A stretch of DNA of 64,000 nucleotides from Cronobacter muytjensii ATCC 51329. GTDB lineage: Bacteria > Pseudomonadota > Gammaproteobacteria > Enterobacterales > Enterobacteriaceae. The stretch lies in contig NZ_CP012268.1 in assembly GCF_001277195.1 (NCBI RefSeq), positions 3,224,001-3,288,000 of the forward strand, written 5' to 3'. Position numbers and translations under genes: made by a program. The notes below the pieces were generated by a model. The model made no database searches, had not been told where the DNA came from, and saw nothing but the letters and a program-made list of their open reading frames with translations. Positions 1-7,632 of this stretch are shown here, piece by piece; within the stretch, counting starts at the first letter, position 1, and the number at the start of each line of letters is the position of its first letter.

Positions 1-457
1 CCGGGACTTCCATAGAGGCTTTATCGCCTTCTACGGTGATAAGAGACTGTTCAGCGTCAACGTTGTCGCCGACTTTAACCAGGATCTCGGTGACTTCAAC
101 TTCGTCGCCGCCGATATCCGGTACGTTAACTTCTTTTGCGGCCGCAGCAGCCGGGGCAGCAGACTGCGCCGGTGCCGCTTCTTTCTTCTCTTCTGCCTTA
201 GCAGGTGCAGCTGCTGCTGCACCGTCGGCGGAATCGAAAATCATGATCAGTTTGCCGGTTTCGACTTTGTCGCCCACGGACACTTTGATCTCTTTGACCA
301 CGCCCGCCTGCGGAGACGGAACTTCCATAGAGGCTTTGTCGCCTTCTACAGTGATCAGCGACTGTTCAGCTTCTACTTTGTCGCCCACTTTGACCAGGAT
401 CTCGGTGACTTCAACTTCGTCCGCCCCGATGTCCGGTACATTGATTTCGATAGCCAT
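1..457 (-). CDS. aceF: Pyruvate dehydrogenase E2, dihydrolipoamide acetyltransferase (partial, N-terminal part only)
   Basis: E2 core subunit of the pyruvate dehydrogenase complex; it carries acetyl groups on lipoyl-lysine and passes them to CoA. Only the first 152 or so codons are in the window; the rest lies beyond base 1. A complete first lipoyl domain (about residues 1-75) with the lipoylation motif GDKASMEVP is followed by an Ala/Pro/Lys/Glu-rich flexible linker and most of a second lipoyl domain with the same motif. Start ATG at 457 gives MAIEINVPDIGADEVEV, the usual E2 start. It lies 14 bases after the aceE stop, so it is the third gene of pdhR-aceE-aceF. The E. coli protein has three lipoyl domains; how many this one has cannot be seen here. 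Confidence 0.97.
   Translation of the reverse strand, partial: MAIEINVPDIGADEVEVTEILVKVGDKVEAEQSLITVEGDKASMEVPSPQAGVVKEIKVSVGDKVETGKLIMIFDSADGAAAAAPAKAEEKKEAAPAQSAAPAAAAAKEVNVPDIGGDEVEVTEILVKVGDNVDAEQSLITVEGDKASMEVP
6..447. repeat. Tandem lipoyl-domain coding repeats in aceF
   Basis: The stretch at about 6-133 and the stretch at about 321-447 encode successive lipoyl domains and are similar at DNA level over their whole length, with many identical runs such as ACTTCCATAGAGGCTTT and GGTGACTTCAACTTCGTC. They are direct repeats inside one gene and a possible substrate for homologous loss or gain of a domain. Confidence 0.85.
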
Positions 458-471
458 TCTTTCTTTACCTC

Positions 472-3135
472 TTATGCCAGACGCGGGTTGACTTTATCTG
501 CATCGATATTGAATTTAGCGATGGCGTCAGCCACAACTTTCTTATCGATTTCACCACGTTTAGCCAGTTCGCCCAGCGCTGCAACAACCACGTAGGAAGC
601 ATCAACTTCGAAGTGGTGGCGCAGGTTTTCGCGGCTGTCAGAGCGGCCAAAGCCGTCGGTGCCCAGTACGCGATAATCGTCAGCCGGTACATAAGTACGA
701 ACCTGCTCGGCGAACAGTTTCATATAGTCGGTGGATGCCACCGCCGGCGCATCGTTCATCACCTGAGCGATGTACGGAACGCGCGGGGTTTCCAGCGGGT
801 GCAGCATGTTCCAGCGCTCGCAATCCTGACCGTCACGAGCCAGCTCAGTGAAGGAGGTCACGCTGTAGACATCGGAGCCCACGCCGTATTCTTTCGCCAG
901 GATCTGCGCGGCTTCGCGTACGTGACGCAGGATAGAGCCGGAGCCGAGCAGCTGAACTTTACCTTTCGCGCCTTCAACGGTTTCGAGTTTGTAGATACCT
1001 TTACGGATACCTTCCTCGGCGCCCTGCGGCATAGCCGGCATGTGGTAGTTTTCGTTCAGCGTAGTGATGTAGTAATACACGTTCTCCTGCGCTTCACCGT
1101 ACATACGCTGCAGACCGTCATGCATGATGACAGCAACTTCATAAGCGTAAGCCGGATCGTAGGAGATGCAGTTCGGAATCGTCAGAGACTGAATATGGCT
1201 GTGACCATCTTCGTGCTGCAGACCTTCGCCGTTAAGCGTGGTACGACCGGAGGTGCCGCCGATCAGGAAGCCGCGCGCCTGCTGGTCGCCCGCTGCCCAG
1301 CACAGGTCGCCGATACGCTGGAACCCGAACATGGAGTAGTAGATATAGAACGGGATCATCGGCAGGTTGTTGGTGCTGTAAGAGGTCGCAGCCGCCAGCC
1401 AGGAAGAACCTGCGCCCAGCTCGTTGATCCCTTCCTGCAGAATCTGACCTTTCTCGTCTTCTTTGTAGTACGCCACCTGCTCACGGTCCTGCGGGGTGTA
1501 CTGCTGGCCGTTCGGGCTGTAGATACCGATCTGACGGAACAGACCTTCCATACCGAAGGTACGGGCTTCGTCGGCAATGATAGGAACCAGACGGTCTTTG
1601 ATAGACGGGTTCTTCAGCATTACGTTCAGTGCACGTACGAAAGCGATAGTGGTGGAGATCTCTTTGCTCTGCTCATCCAGCAGGGAGCGGAAATCTTCCA
1701 GCGCCGGCAGCTCCAGCTTCTCGGTGAAGTTAGGCTGACGAGACGGCAGGTAACCGTGCAGCGCCTGACGGCGTTCGTGCAGGTACTTGTGCTCTTCAGA
1801 GCCTTCCGGGAAGGTGATGTACGGCAGTTTTTCCAGGTCTTCATCGGCCACCGGCACGCTGAAGCGGTCACGGACATAGCGAACGCCGTCCATGTTCATC
1901 TTCTTCACCTGGTGAGCGATGTTTTTACCTTCGGCGGTGTCGCCCATGCCGTAACCTTTAACGGTGTGAGCAAGGATAACGGTCGCTTTGCCTTTGGTTT
2001 CTTTCGCTTTCTTGAATGCAGCGTAGATTTTCTTCGGATCGTGGCCGCCGCGGTTCAGCGCCCAAATCTCATCGTCAGACCAGTCTGCAACCAGTGCTGC
2101 CGTCTCCGGATATTTACCGAAGAAGTGCTCACGCACATAGGCGCCGTCTTTGGATTTGAAGGTCTGATAGTCGCCGTCAACGGTTTCGTTCATCAGCTGA
2201 ATCAGTTTGCCGCTGGTGTCTTTACGCAGCAGCTCGTCCCAACGGGAGCCCCACATGACCTTAATGACGTTCCAGCCGGCGCCGTCGAAGATGCCTTCCA
2301 GTTCGTTGATGATTTTGCCGTTACCGGTGACCGGGCCATCCAGACGCTGCAGGTTGCAGTTGATGACGAAGACCAGGTTGTCCAGTTTTTCGCGGGTCGC
2401 GATGGTGATGGCGCCTTTAGATTCCGGCTCGTCCATCTCGCCGTCGCCGAGGAACGCGTAAACGGTCTGCTCAGAGGTATCTTTCAGGCCGCGGTGTTCC
2501 AGATATTTCAGGAACTTCGCCTGGTAGATAGCGCCGATCGGGCCCAGGCCCATGGATACGGTCGGGAACTGCCAGAATTCCGGCATCAGTTTCGGGTGCG
2601 GATAAGAAGACAGACCGTTGCCGTGCACTTCCTGACGGAAGTTATTCATCTGCTCTTCGGTCAGGCGGCCTTCAATGAAAGCACGTGCGTAAACGCCCGG
2701 AGAGATGTGGCCCTGGAAGTACACCAGGTCGCCGCCGTCTTTGTCGTTGCGCGCGCGGAAGAAGTGGTTAAAGCACACTTCGTAGATGGTCGCGGAAGAC
2801 TGGAAGGAGGCCATGTGGCCGCCGAGCTCGAGGTCTTTTTTAGACGCGCGCAGCACGGTCATGATGGCGTTCCAGCGGATAGCAGAACGAATACGGCGCT
2901 CCAGCTCCAGATTACCCGGGTATTCCGGCTCTTCTTCAACGGGGATGGTATTGATGTACTGACGGGCTGCACTGCCCGCCGCTACTTTCACACCGCCTTT
3001 ACGAGCTTCGGAAAGCAGCTGATCGATCAGATACTGAGCGCGCTCAACACCTTCTTCACGGATTACCGATTCGATCGCCTGTAGCCAGTCGCGAGTTTCG
3101 ATCGGATCCACGTCATTTTGTAAACGTTCTGACAT
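472..3135 (-). CDS. aceE: Pyruvate dehydrogenase E1 component
   Basis: Thiamine diphosphate-dependent, homodimeric E1 that decarboxylates pyruvate and acetylates the E2 lipoyl groups. The protein is 887 residues, the same length as in E. coli, and starts MSERLQNDVDPIETRDW. The ThDP/Mg-binding motif GDGEMDEPES...NLVFVINCN is present near residues 230-262. I chose ATG 3135 rather than the in-frame start six codons upstream (3153) because it matches the family start and is preceded by AAGGAATACCCCC. It lies between pdhR (254 bases upstream) and aceF (14 bases downstream). PdhR is expected to repress the operon when pyruvate is low. Confidence 0.98.
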   Translation of the reverse strand: MSERLQNDVDPIETRDWLQAIESVIREEGVERAQYLIDQLLSEARKGGVKVAAGSAARQYINTIPVEEEPEYPGNLELERRIRSAIRWNAIMTVLRASKKDLELGGHMASFQSSATIYEVCFNHFFRARNDKDGGDLVYFQGHISPGVYARAFIEGRLTEEQMNNFRQEVHGNGLSSYPHPKLMPEFWQFPTVSMGLGPIGAIYQAKFLKYLEHRGLKDTSEQTVYAFLGDGEMDEPESKGAITIATREKLDNLVFVINCNLQRLDGPVTGNGKIINELEGIFDGAGWNVIKVMWGSRWDELLRKDTSGKLIQLMNETVDGDYQTFKSKDGAYVREHFFGKYPETAALVADWSDDEIWALNRGGHDPKKIYAAFKKAKETKGKATVILAHTVKGYGMGDTAEGKNIAHQVKKMNMDGVRYVRDRFSVPVADEDLEKLPYITFPEGSEEHKYLHERRQALHGYLPSRQPNFTEKLELPALEDFRSLLDEQSKEISTTIAFVRALNVMLKNPSIKDRLVPIIADEARTFGMEGLFRQIGIYSPNGQQYTPQDREQVAYYKEDEKGQILQEGINELGAGSSWLAAATSYSTNNLPMIPFYIYYSMFGFQRIGDLCWAAGDQQARGFLIGGTSGRTTLNGEGLQHEDGHSHIQSLTIPNCISYDPAYAYEVAVIMHDGLQRMYGEAQENVYYYITTLNENYHMPAMPQGAEEGIRKGIYKLETVEGAKGKVQLLGSGSILRHVREAAQILAKEYGVGSDVYSVTSFTELARDGQDCERWNMLHPLETPRVPYIAQVMNDAPAVASTDYMKLFAEQVRTYVPADDYRVLGTDGFGRSDSRENLRHHFEVDASYVVVAALGELAKRGEIDKKVVADAIAKFNIDADKVNPRLA

Positions 3136-3389
3136 GGGGGTATTCCTTATCATCTATCTAATACGTTGATTAATCTGGAACCTGTCCCATTGCACTCTAT
3201 GCTCTTACAGCGTCCGGCTGCTCCACCGGTGGCTACGCGTGCGCCCTGCAAAGGGGTTCGCCGCTTACCGCCGCGATGCAACCTGAACGACGTGCACTTA
3301 ACAAAGCGCAATAAGACAGGTTCTGGGTTTAGTTGCCGCGCTTCAATGGCGCTTTTGGTACAAATCTTCCGGCAAAAACCGGAAAAATA
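3136..3389. other. pdhR-aceE intergenic region with a short hairpin
   Basis: This 254-base gap holds no convincing gene. Just after the pdhR stop, TTCCGG (3367-3372) and CCGGAA (3379-3384) form a 6-bp hairpin without a proper U-run, so it may be a weak attenuator or processing site rather than a full terminator. An internal aceE promoter is known in E. coli, but I cannot place one here with confidence. Confidence 0.4.
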
Positions 3390-4154
3390 TTAATTCTTAC
3401 GTTGCTCCAGACGACGCAGCGAGCGTTCACGACGACTCTGCTCACGGCTGCGGTCCAGCAAAATATCTTCAATGAACGCCAGGTGGCGATGCGACGCTTC
3501 TCGCGCCTGCTCCGGCTCTCCCGCCATAATCGCCTCGTAGATACGGGTGCGATGGCTGCTGACCAGCGGCAGCATTTCACGGCGCGCGTAGAGCAATTCG
3601 AAGTTTTGACGCACGTTTTGCGCCAGCATCGGCTCCATGCAGCGTAGCAGATGAAGCAGCACTACATTATGAGCGGCTTCCGTGACGGCTATCTGATACT
3701 GCAGCACAGCGTTGGATTCCGCGTCTAAATCGCCAGACTCCTGGGCGCGCTCGATAGCCTGATGGCATTCGCTGATACGCGTTTTGTCTTCATCCGTACT
3801 GCGAAGCGCCGCGTAGTATGCCGCGATGCCTTCCAGCGCGTGACGCGTCTCAAGAAGATCAAACTGGGATTCGGGATGGTCAGAGAGGAGTTCCACCAGC
3901 GGGTCGCTGAAGCTTTGCCAGAGCGTATTCTGGACAAAAGTACCGCCGCCCTGGCGACGAAGCAGCAGTCCCTTCGCTTCGAGACGCTGAATTGCCTCTC
4001 GCAGGGAGGGTCGGGAAACGTCGAACTGTTTGGCCAGTTCGCGCTCAGGAGGCAGTTTTTCGCCGGGACGCAACGTCCCTTCGAGGATCAAAAACTCCAG
4101 TTGCTGCTCAATCACATCGGAAAGTTTTGGTTGGCGGATTTTGCTGTAGGCCAT
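3390..4154 (-). CDS. pdhR: Pyruvate-responsive GntR-family repressor PdhR
   Basis: Transcriptional repressor of the pyruvate dehydrogenase operon and of respiratory genes; pyruvate releases it from DNA. The 254-residue protein has an N-terminal GntR winged helix (about residues 9-75, with PPERELAKQFDVSRPSLREA) and a C-terminal all-helical FadR-type (FCD) effector domain. ATG 4154 gives MAYSKIRQPKLSDVIEQQLE, the usual start; the longer start at 4187 adds 11 unrelated residues. A consensus PdhR operator lies 32 bases upstream of the ATG, so the gene probably represses its own transcription. Confidence 0.97.
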   Translation of the reverse strand: MAYSKIRQPKLSDVIEQQLEFLILEGTLRPGEKLPPERELAKQFDVSRPSLREAIQRLEAKGLLLRRQGGGTFVQNTLWQSFSDPLVELLSDHPESQFDLLETRHALEGIAAYYAALRSTDEDKTRISECHQAIERAQESGDLDAESNAVLQYQIAVTEAAHNVVLLHLLRCMEPMLAQNVRQNFELLYARREMLPLVSSHRTRIYEAIMAGEPEQAREASHRHLAFIEDILLDRSREQSRRERSLRRLEQRKN

Positions 4155-4185
4155 TATTCCCTGTCTCTGCCATTCGCCCGGAGTC

Positions 4186-4202
4186 AATTGGTATGACCAA
4201 TT
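4186..4202. promoter_or_regulatory. PdhR operator upstream of pdhR
   Basis: AATTGGTATGACCAATT is a perfect 7-bp inverted repeat around ATG. It fits the known PdhR recognition pattern ATTGGTnnnACCAAT exactly and sits in the pdhR leader/promoter region, as in E. coli. Confidence 0.93.
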
Positions 4203-4255
4203 TAACGTTCGTGTTGCTAAAGTAACAAAGTATTCACCTTCTGTCCATCCTGGTT

Positions 4256-4269
4256 TTGATTGAAATCAG
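4256..4269. promoter_or_regulatory. FNR-like site upstream of pdhR
   Basis: TTGATTGAAATCAG matches the FNR consensus TTGATnnnnATCAA at nine of ten fixed positions. It lies about 100 bases upstream of the pdhR start. FNR repression of the pdhR operon under anaerobiosis is known in E. coli; use of this particular site is inference. Confidence 0.6.
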
Positions 4270-4608
4270 GAAAGCCCGCATATTTTAACAATCATAAAGA
4301 AATAACGTTTCAGAAATGTAACTCCGGGCAAATGAACCTGTTACCTCCAAAGCGGTAGTTTTAACTTTAATGAAACGTAAAGCTTTGCAACCTGAACCGA
4401 TTCATTAGTTTAAAATATGAATATCCATGCATTATTCTCGCTTAAAATAAATTGAAGTGCCCGCGTGCTGAATAAACGCAGCGATTTACAAATGGTTTCT
4501 TTTTATTCACTCCGCTTGATACCCCTGAGAAAGCAGGTGCATTTGGCAGCGCTTATCACTATTCTTGGCGCTGCGGTAGTCGTTATTACAAATTTCATCC
4601 TTATTGGC

Positions 4609-4626
4609 TGTAAAGAAAAGACTACA
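4609..4626. promoter_or_regulatory. Candidate TyrR box upstream of aroP
   Basis: TGTAAAGAAAAGACTACA matches the TyrR box TGTAAAnnnnnnTTTACA at ten of twelve fixed positions and ends 66 bases before the aroP ATG. TyrR repression of aroP is established in E. coli. The rest of the roughly 490-base pdhR-aroP gap is AT-rich and has no gene I can support. Confidence 0.55.
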
Positions 4627-4692
4627 CACAGCGACATAACAACATTACAGCAGCGTCACGCTGCGGATAAAAACAACCACACACGAGGTTTT

Positions 4693-6066
4693 ATGATGGA
4701 AGGTCAACAGCACGGCGACACGCTGAAGCGCGGCCTCAAAAACCGCCATATTCAGCTTATCGCGCTGGGTGGTGCTATCGGTACGGGCCTGTTTCTGGGC
4801 AGCGCCTCCGTAATCCAGTCCGCAGGGCCGGGGATTATTCTCGGTTACGCTATTGCGGGTTTTATTGCCTTTCTGATCATGCGCCAGCTTGGCGAAATGG
4901 TCGTGGAAGAACCGGTTGCAGGCTCTTTTAGCCATTTTGCTTATAAATACTGGGGCGGTTTCGCAGGCTTCGCCTCCGGCTGGAACTACTGGGTGCTGTA
5001 TGTGCTGGTGGCGATGGCTGAGCTAACGGCGGTGGGTAAATATATCCAGTTCTGGTGGCCGGAAATCCCGACGTGGGCTTCTGCCGCCGTCTTCTTTGTG
5101 GTTATCAACGCCATCAACCTCACAAACGTCAAAGTGTTCGGCGAAATGGAATTCTGGTTCGCCATTATTAAAGTCATCGCGGTAGTCGCGATGATCCTCT
5201 TCGGCGCCTGGCTGCTGTTTAGCGACACCGCCGGCCCGCAGGCGACAGTTCGCAACTTGTGGGATCAGGGCGGCTTCCTGCCGAACGGCGTCTCCGGGCT
5301 GGTCATGATGATGGCGATTATCATGTTCTCTTTTGGCGGGCTTGAGCTGGTCGGCATCACGGCGGCGGAAGCGGACGAGCCGGAAAAAAGCATTCCGAAA
5401 GCCACCAATCAGGTTATCTATCGTATTCTGATCTTCTATGTGGGCTCGCTGGCGGTGCTGCTCTCCCTGCTGCCGTGGACGCGCATCACCGCAGACACCA
5501 GCCCGTTCGTGCTGATTTTCCATGAACTCGGCGACTCGCTGGTAGCCAACGCGCTTAACATCGTGGTGCTGACCGCGGCGCTCTCTGTCTATAACAGCTG
5601 CGTTTACTGCAACAGCCGTATGCTGTTCGGCCTCGCCAAACAGGGCAACGCGCCGCAGGCGCTGCAAAAAGTCGACAAGCGCGGCGTGCCTGTGAATACC
5701 ATTCTGGTATCTGCAGCCTTTACCGCGCTGTGCGTGCTGATTAACTATCTGGCCCCGCAGGAAGCCTTCGGCCTGCTGATGGCGCTGGTGGTCTCCGCGC
5801 TGGTGATTAACTGGGCGATGATTAGCCTGGCCCATATGCGTTTTCGCCGCGCCAAACAGCAGCAGGGCGTCACGCCACGTTTCCCGGCGCTGCTCTATCC
5901 GGCCGGTAACTGGCTGTGCCTGATCTTCATGGCGGCGGTGCTGGTCATCATGCTGATGACGCCGGGCATGGCGATCTCCGTGTGGCTGATCCCGGTATGG
6001 CTGGTTATTCTCGGTATCGGCTATATCGTGAAAGAGAAAAAAGCGAAAGCGGCGCACGCCCGTTAA
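4693..6066 (+). CDS. aroP: Aromatic amino acid permease AroP
   Basis: Inner-membrane proton symporter for phenylalanine, tyrosine and tryptophan, of the amino acid-polyamine-organocation (APC) superfamily. The 457-residue protein starts MMEGQQHGDTLKRGLKNRHI and has the conserved first-helix motif GGAIGTGLFLGS and about 12 hydrophobic helices. Start 4693 matches the E. coli length; CGAGG four to nine bases upstream is the ribosome site. An open frame continues 76 codons upstream to 4465 but has no family similarity. Transcribed alone, divergent from pdhR, with a hairpin after the stop. Confidence 0.97.
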   Translation: MMEGQQHGDTLKRGLKNRHIQLIALGGAIGTGLFLGSASVIQSAGPGIILGYAIAGFIAFLIMRQLGEMVVEEPVAGSFSHFAYKYWGGFAGFASGWNYWVLYVLVAMAELTAVGKYIQFWWPEIPTWASAAVFFVVINAINLTNVKVFGEMEFWFAIIKVIAVVAMILFGAWLLFSDTAGPQATVRNLWDQGGFLPNGVSGLVMMMAIIMFSFGGLELVGITAAEADEPEKSIPKATNQVIYRILIFYVGSLAVLLSLLPWTRITADTSPFVLIFHELGDSLVANALNIVVLTAALSVYNSCVYCNSRMLFGLAKQGNAPQALQKVDKRGVPVNTILVSAAFTALCVLINYLAPQEAFGLLMALVVSALVINWAMISLAHMRFRRAKQQQGVTPRFPALLYPAGNWLCLIFMAAVLVIMLMTPGMAISVWLIPVWLVILGIGYIVKEKKAKAAHAR

Positions 6067-6074
6067 GCGTCCAA

Positions 6075-6099
6075 ACCCTCGCCCGACCGGGTGAGGGTT
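6075..6099 (+). terminator. Terminator-like hairpin after aroP
   Basis: AACCCTCGCCC and GGGTGAGGGTT form a long GC-rich stem nine bases after the aroP stop. The following sequence (GTTACCTTCC) is only weakly U-rich, so termination may be incomplete. The stem abuts the CRP-like site of the next operon. Confidence 0.6.
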
Positions 6100-6190
6100 G
6101 TTACCTTCCTCACAAATTCTTCCGCACAACACGATTATCCATCTCTGCGACCTATTACTGCTGCGCAGTTTGCCTGCAGTCGAATAATAC
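6099..6190 (+). promoter_or_regulatory. Probable CRP/AraC-controlled promoter of the symporter-GH43 operon
   Basis: A CRP-like site TGTTACCTTCCTCACA (6099-6114) is followed by an AraC I1-like half-site at 6127-6143 that ends TTATCCAT, and by a -10 hexamer TAATAC at 6185-6190. The araBAD promoter of this same genome has its CRP site starting 29 bases before I1 and its -10 starting 58 bases after the start of I1; here the distances are 28 and 58. The block TCACAAATTCT at 6110-6120 is identical to 58592-58602. The expected I2 half-site (about 6148-6164) is weak and the -35 (CTGCGC) poor, as suits an activator-dependent promoter. AraC control is inference from this similarity. Confidence 0.6.
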
Positions 6191-6222
6191 TTCTGTCCAT
6201 ATTATTCACCGGAGATGTGTCG

Positions 6223-7623
6223 ATGGAAAACAGCAGACTCTCTGTCAAAGAAAAAATCGGCTACGGAATGGGTGACGCCGGATGCAATATTATCTTTGGC
6301 GCCATCATGTTGTTTGTTAACTACTTCTATACCGATATTTTTGGCCTTGCCCCTGCCCTGGTTGGCGTATTGCTTCTCTCTATTCGCGTTATCGACGCAG
6401 TGACCGACCCTATTATGGGTGCCATTGCTGACCGCACCCGCAGCCGCTTCGGGCGTTTTCGTCCATGGCTGTTGTGGATTGCGTTCCCCTATGCCCTGTT
6501 CAGCGTGCTGATGTTTACCACCCCGGACTGGAGCTACAGCAGCAAAGTTGTCTATGCCTTTGTGACCTACTTTCTGCTCTCCATTACCTATACCGCTATC
6601 AACATCCCCTACTGCTCGCTTGGCAGCGTGATTACTAACGACCCGAAAGAGCGCGTCGCCTGTCAGTCTTACCGCTTCGTGATGGTAGGGATCGCCACCC
6701 TTCTGCTTTCCCTGACCCTGCTGCCGATGGTTGACTACTTTGGCGGCGGCGATAAAGCCAAAGGCTATCAGATTGCCATGACCATTCTGGCGTTGATTGG
6801 CATGTGCATGTTTCTGTTCAGCTTCGCTACGGTACGCGAGCGCATTCGTCCGGCCGTTCCAACCAATGACGATTTAAAAGCCGATCTTAAAGACGTCTGG
6901 AAAAACGACCAGTGGGTGCGCATCCTGCTGCTGACCATCTGCAACGTCTGCCCTGGCTTTATCCGCATGGCGGCCACCATGTATTACGTCACTTGGGTGA
7001 TGCAGCAAAGCACCAGCTTCGCCACGCTGTTTATCAGCCTCGGCGTGGTCGGCATGATGCTCGGCAGCACGCTGGCTAAAGTGCTGACCGACCGCTGGTG
7101 CAAGCTGAAAGTCTTCTTCTGGACCAACATCGTGCTGGCGATTTTCTCCTGCGGTTTCTACTTCCTGAACCCGCACGCCACCGTGCTGATTGTGGTGATG
7201 TATTTCCTGCTAAACGTGCTGCACCAGATCCCGTCGCCGCTGCACTGGTCGCTGATGGCGGACGTGGATGATTACGGCGAGTGGAAAACCGGCAAACGCA
7301 TTACTGGCATCAGCTTCTCCGGCAATCTCTTTTTCCTGAAGCTGGGGCTGGCTATCGCAGGCGCGCTGGTAGGCTTTTTGCTCTCCTGGTATGGATATGA
7401 CGCGGGCGCTAAAGCCCAGAGCGCGAGCGCCCTTAACGGCATCGTCATGCTGTTTACCGTGATCCCGGGCGTCGGGTATCTGATTACCGCAGGCGTTGTG
7501 CGGATGCTGAAAGTGGACCGCGAACTGATGGCGCGTATTCAGAGCGACCTGGAAAAACGCCGCGAAAATTACCGCGAACTTGCTGAATACCAGCAGACCA
7601 AACCTGTGGAAGTTAAACCTTAA
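6223..7623 (+). CDS. GPH-family (MFS) glycoside:cation symporter
   Basis: Predicted inner-membrane symporter of the glycoside-pentoside-hexuronide family, related to E. coli YagG (XynT) and Bacillus XynP. The 466-residue protein has about 12 hydrophobic segments, the N-terminal motif GYGMGDAGCN, the family motif RVIDAVTDPIMGAIADRTRS, and a charged C-terminal tail. ATG 6223 is chosen because GGAG lies 9-12 bases upstream and the protein then starts directly before the family's conserved KEKIGYGMGD; an upstream in-frame ATG at 6091 would run through the promoter. The GH43 gene follows after nine bases, so the likely cargo is a short arabinoside or xyloside. The substrate cannot be read from the sequence; the araBAD-like promoter favours arabinose-containing sugars. 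Confidence 0.88.
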   Translation: MENSRLSVKEKIGYGMGDAGCNIIFGAIMLFVNYFYTDIFGLAPALVGVLLLSIRVIDAVTDPIMGAIADRTRSRFGRFRPWLLWIAFPYALFSVLMFTTPDWSYSSKVVYAFVTYFLLSITYTAINIPYCSLGSVITNDPKERVACQSYRFVMVGIATLLLSLTLLPMVDYFGGGDKAKGYQIAMTILALIGMCMFLFSFATVRERIRPAVPTNDDLKADLKDVWKNDQWVRILLLTICNVCPGFIRMAATMYYVTWVMQQSTSFATLFISLGVVGMMLGSTLAKVLTDRWCKLKVFFWTNIVLAIFSCGFYFLNPHATVLIVVMYFLLNVLHQIPSPLHWSLMADVDDYGEWKTGKRITGISFSGNLFFLKLGLAIAGALVGFLLSWYGYDAGAKAQSASALNGIVMLFTVIPGVGYLITAGVVRMLKVDRELMARIQSDLEKRRENYRELAEYQQTKPVEVKP

Positions 7624-7632
7624 GGAGCGATG

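Noticed and set aside
613..3084. An 823-codon open frame on the plus strand opposite aceE
   Set aside because: It lies wholly inside the recognised aceE gene, has no family resemblance or ribosome site, and is a by-product of GC-rich codon use.
3166..3393. A 75-codon plus-strand frame in the pdhR-aceE gap
   Set aside because: No ribosome site, no recognisable motif, composition typical of non-coding sequence, and it lies antisense to the operon leader.
4465..4692. In-frame 76-codon extension upstream of aroP
   Set aside because: AroP similarity and length match the start at 4693, which has a ribosome site. The extension covers the promoter region and the candidate TyrR box.
6148..6164. An I2 half-site for AraC in the GH43 promoter
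   Set aside because: At the expected position only about seven of 17 bases match the araI2 of this genome, so I do not list it as a separate site.
6091..6222. In-frame extension of the symporter to 6091
   Set aside because: It would run through the predicted CRP/AraC promoter and has no ribosome site. The family N-terminus begins at 6223.
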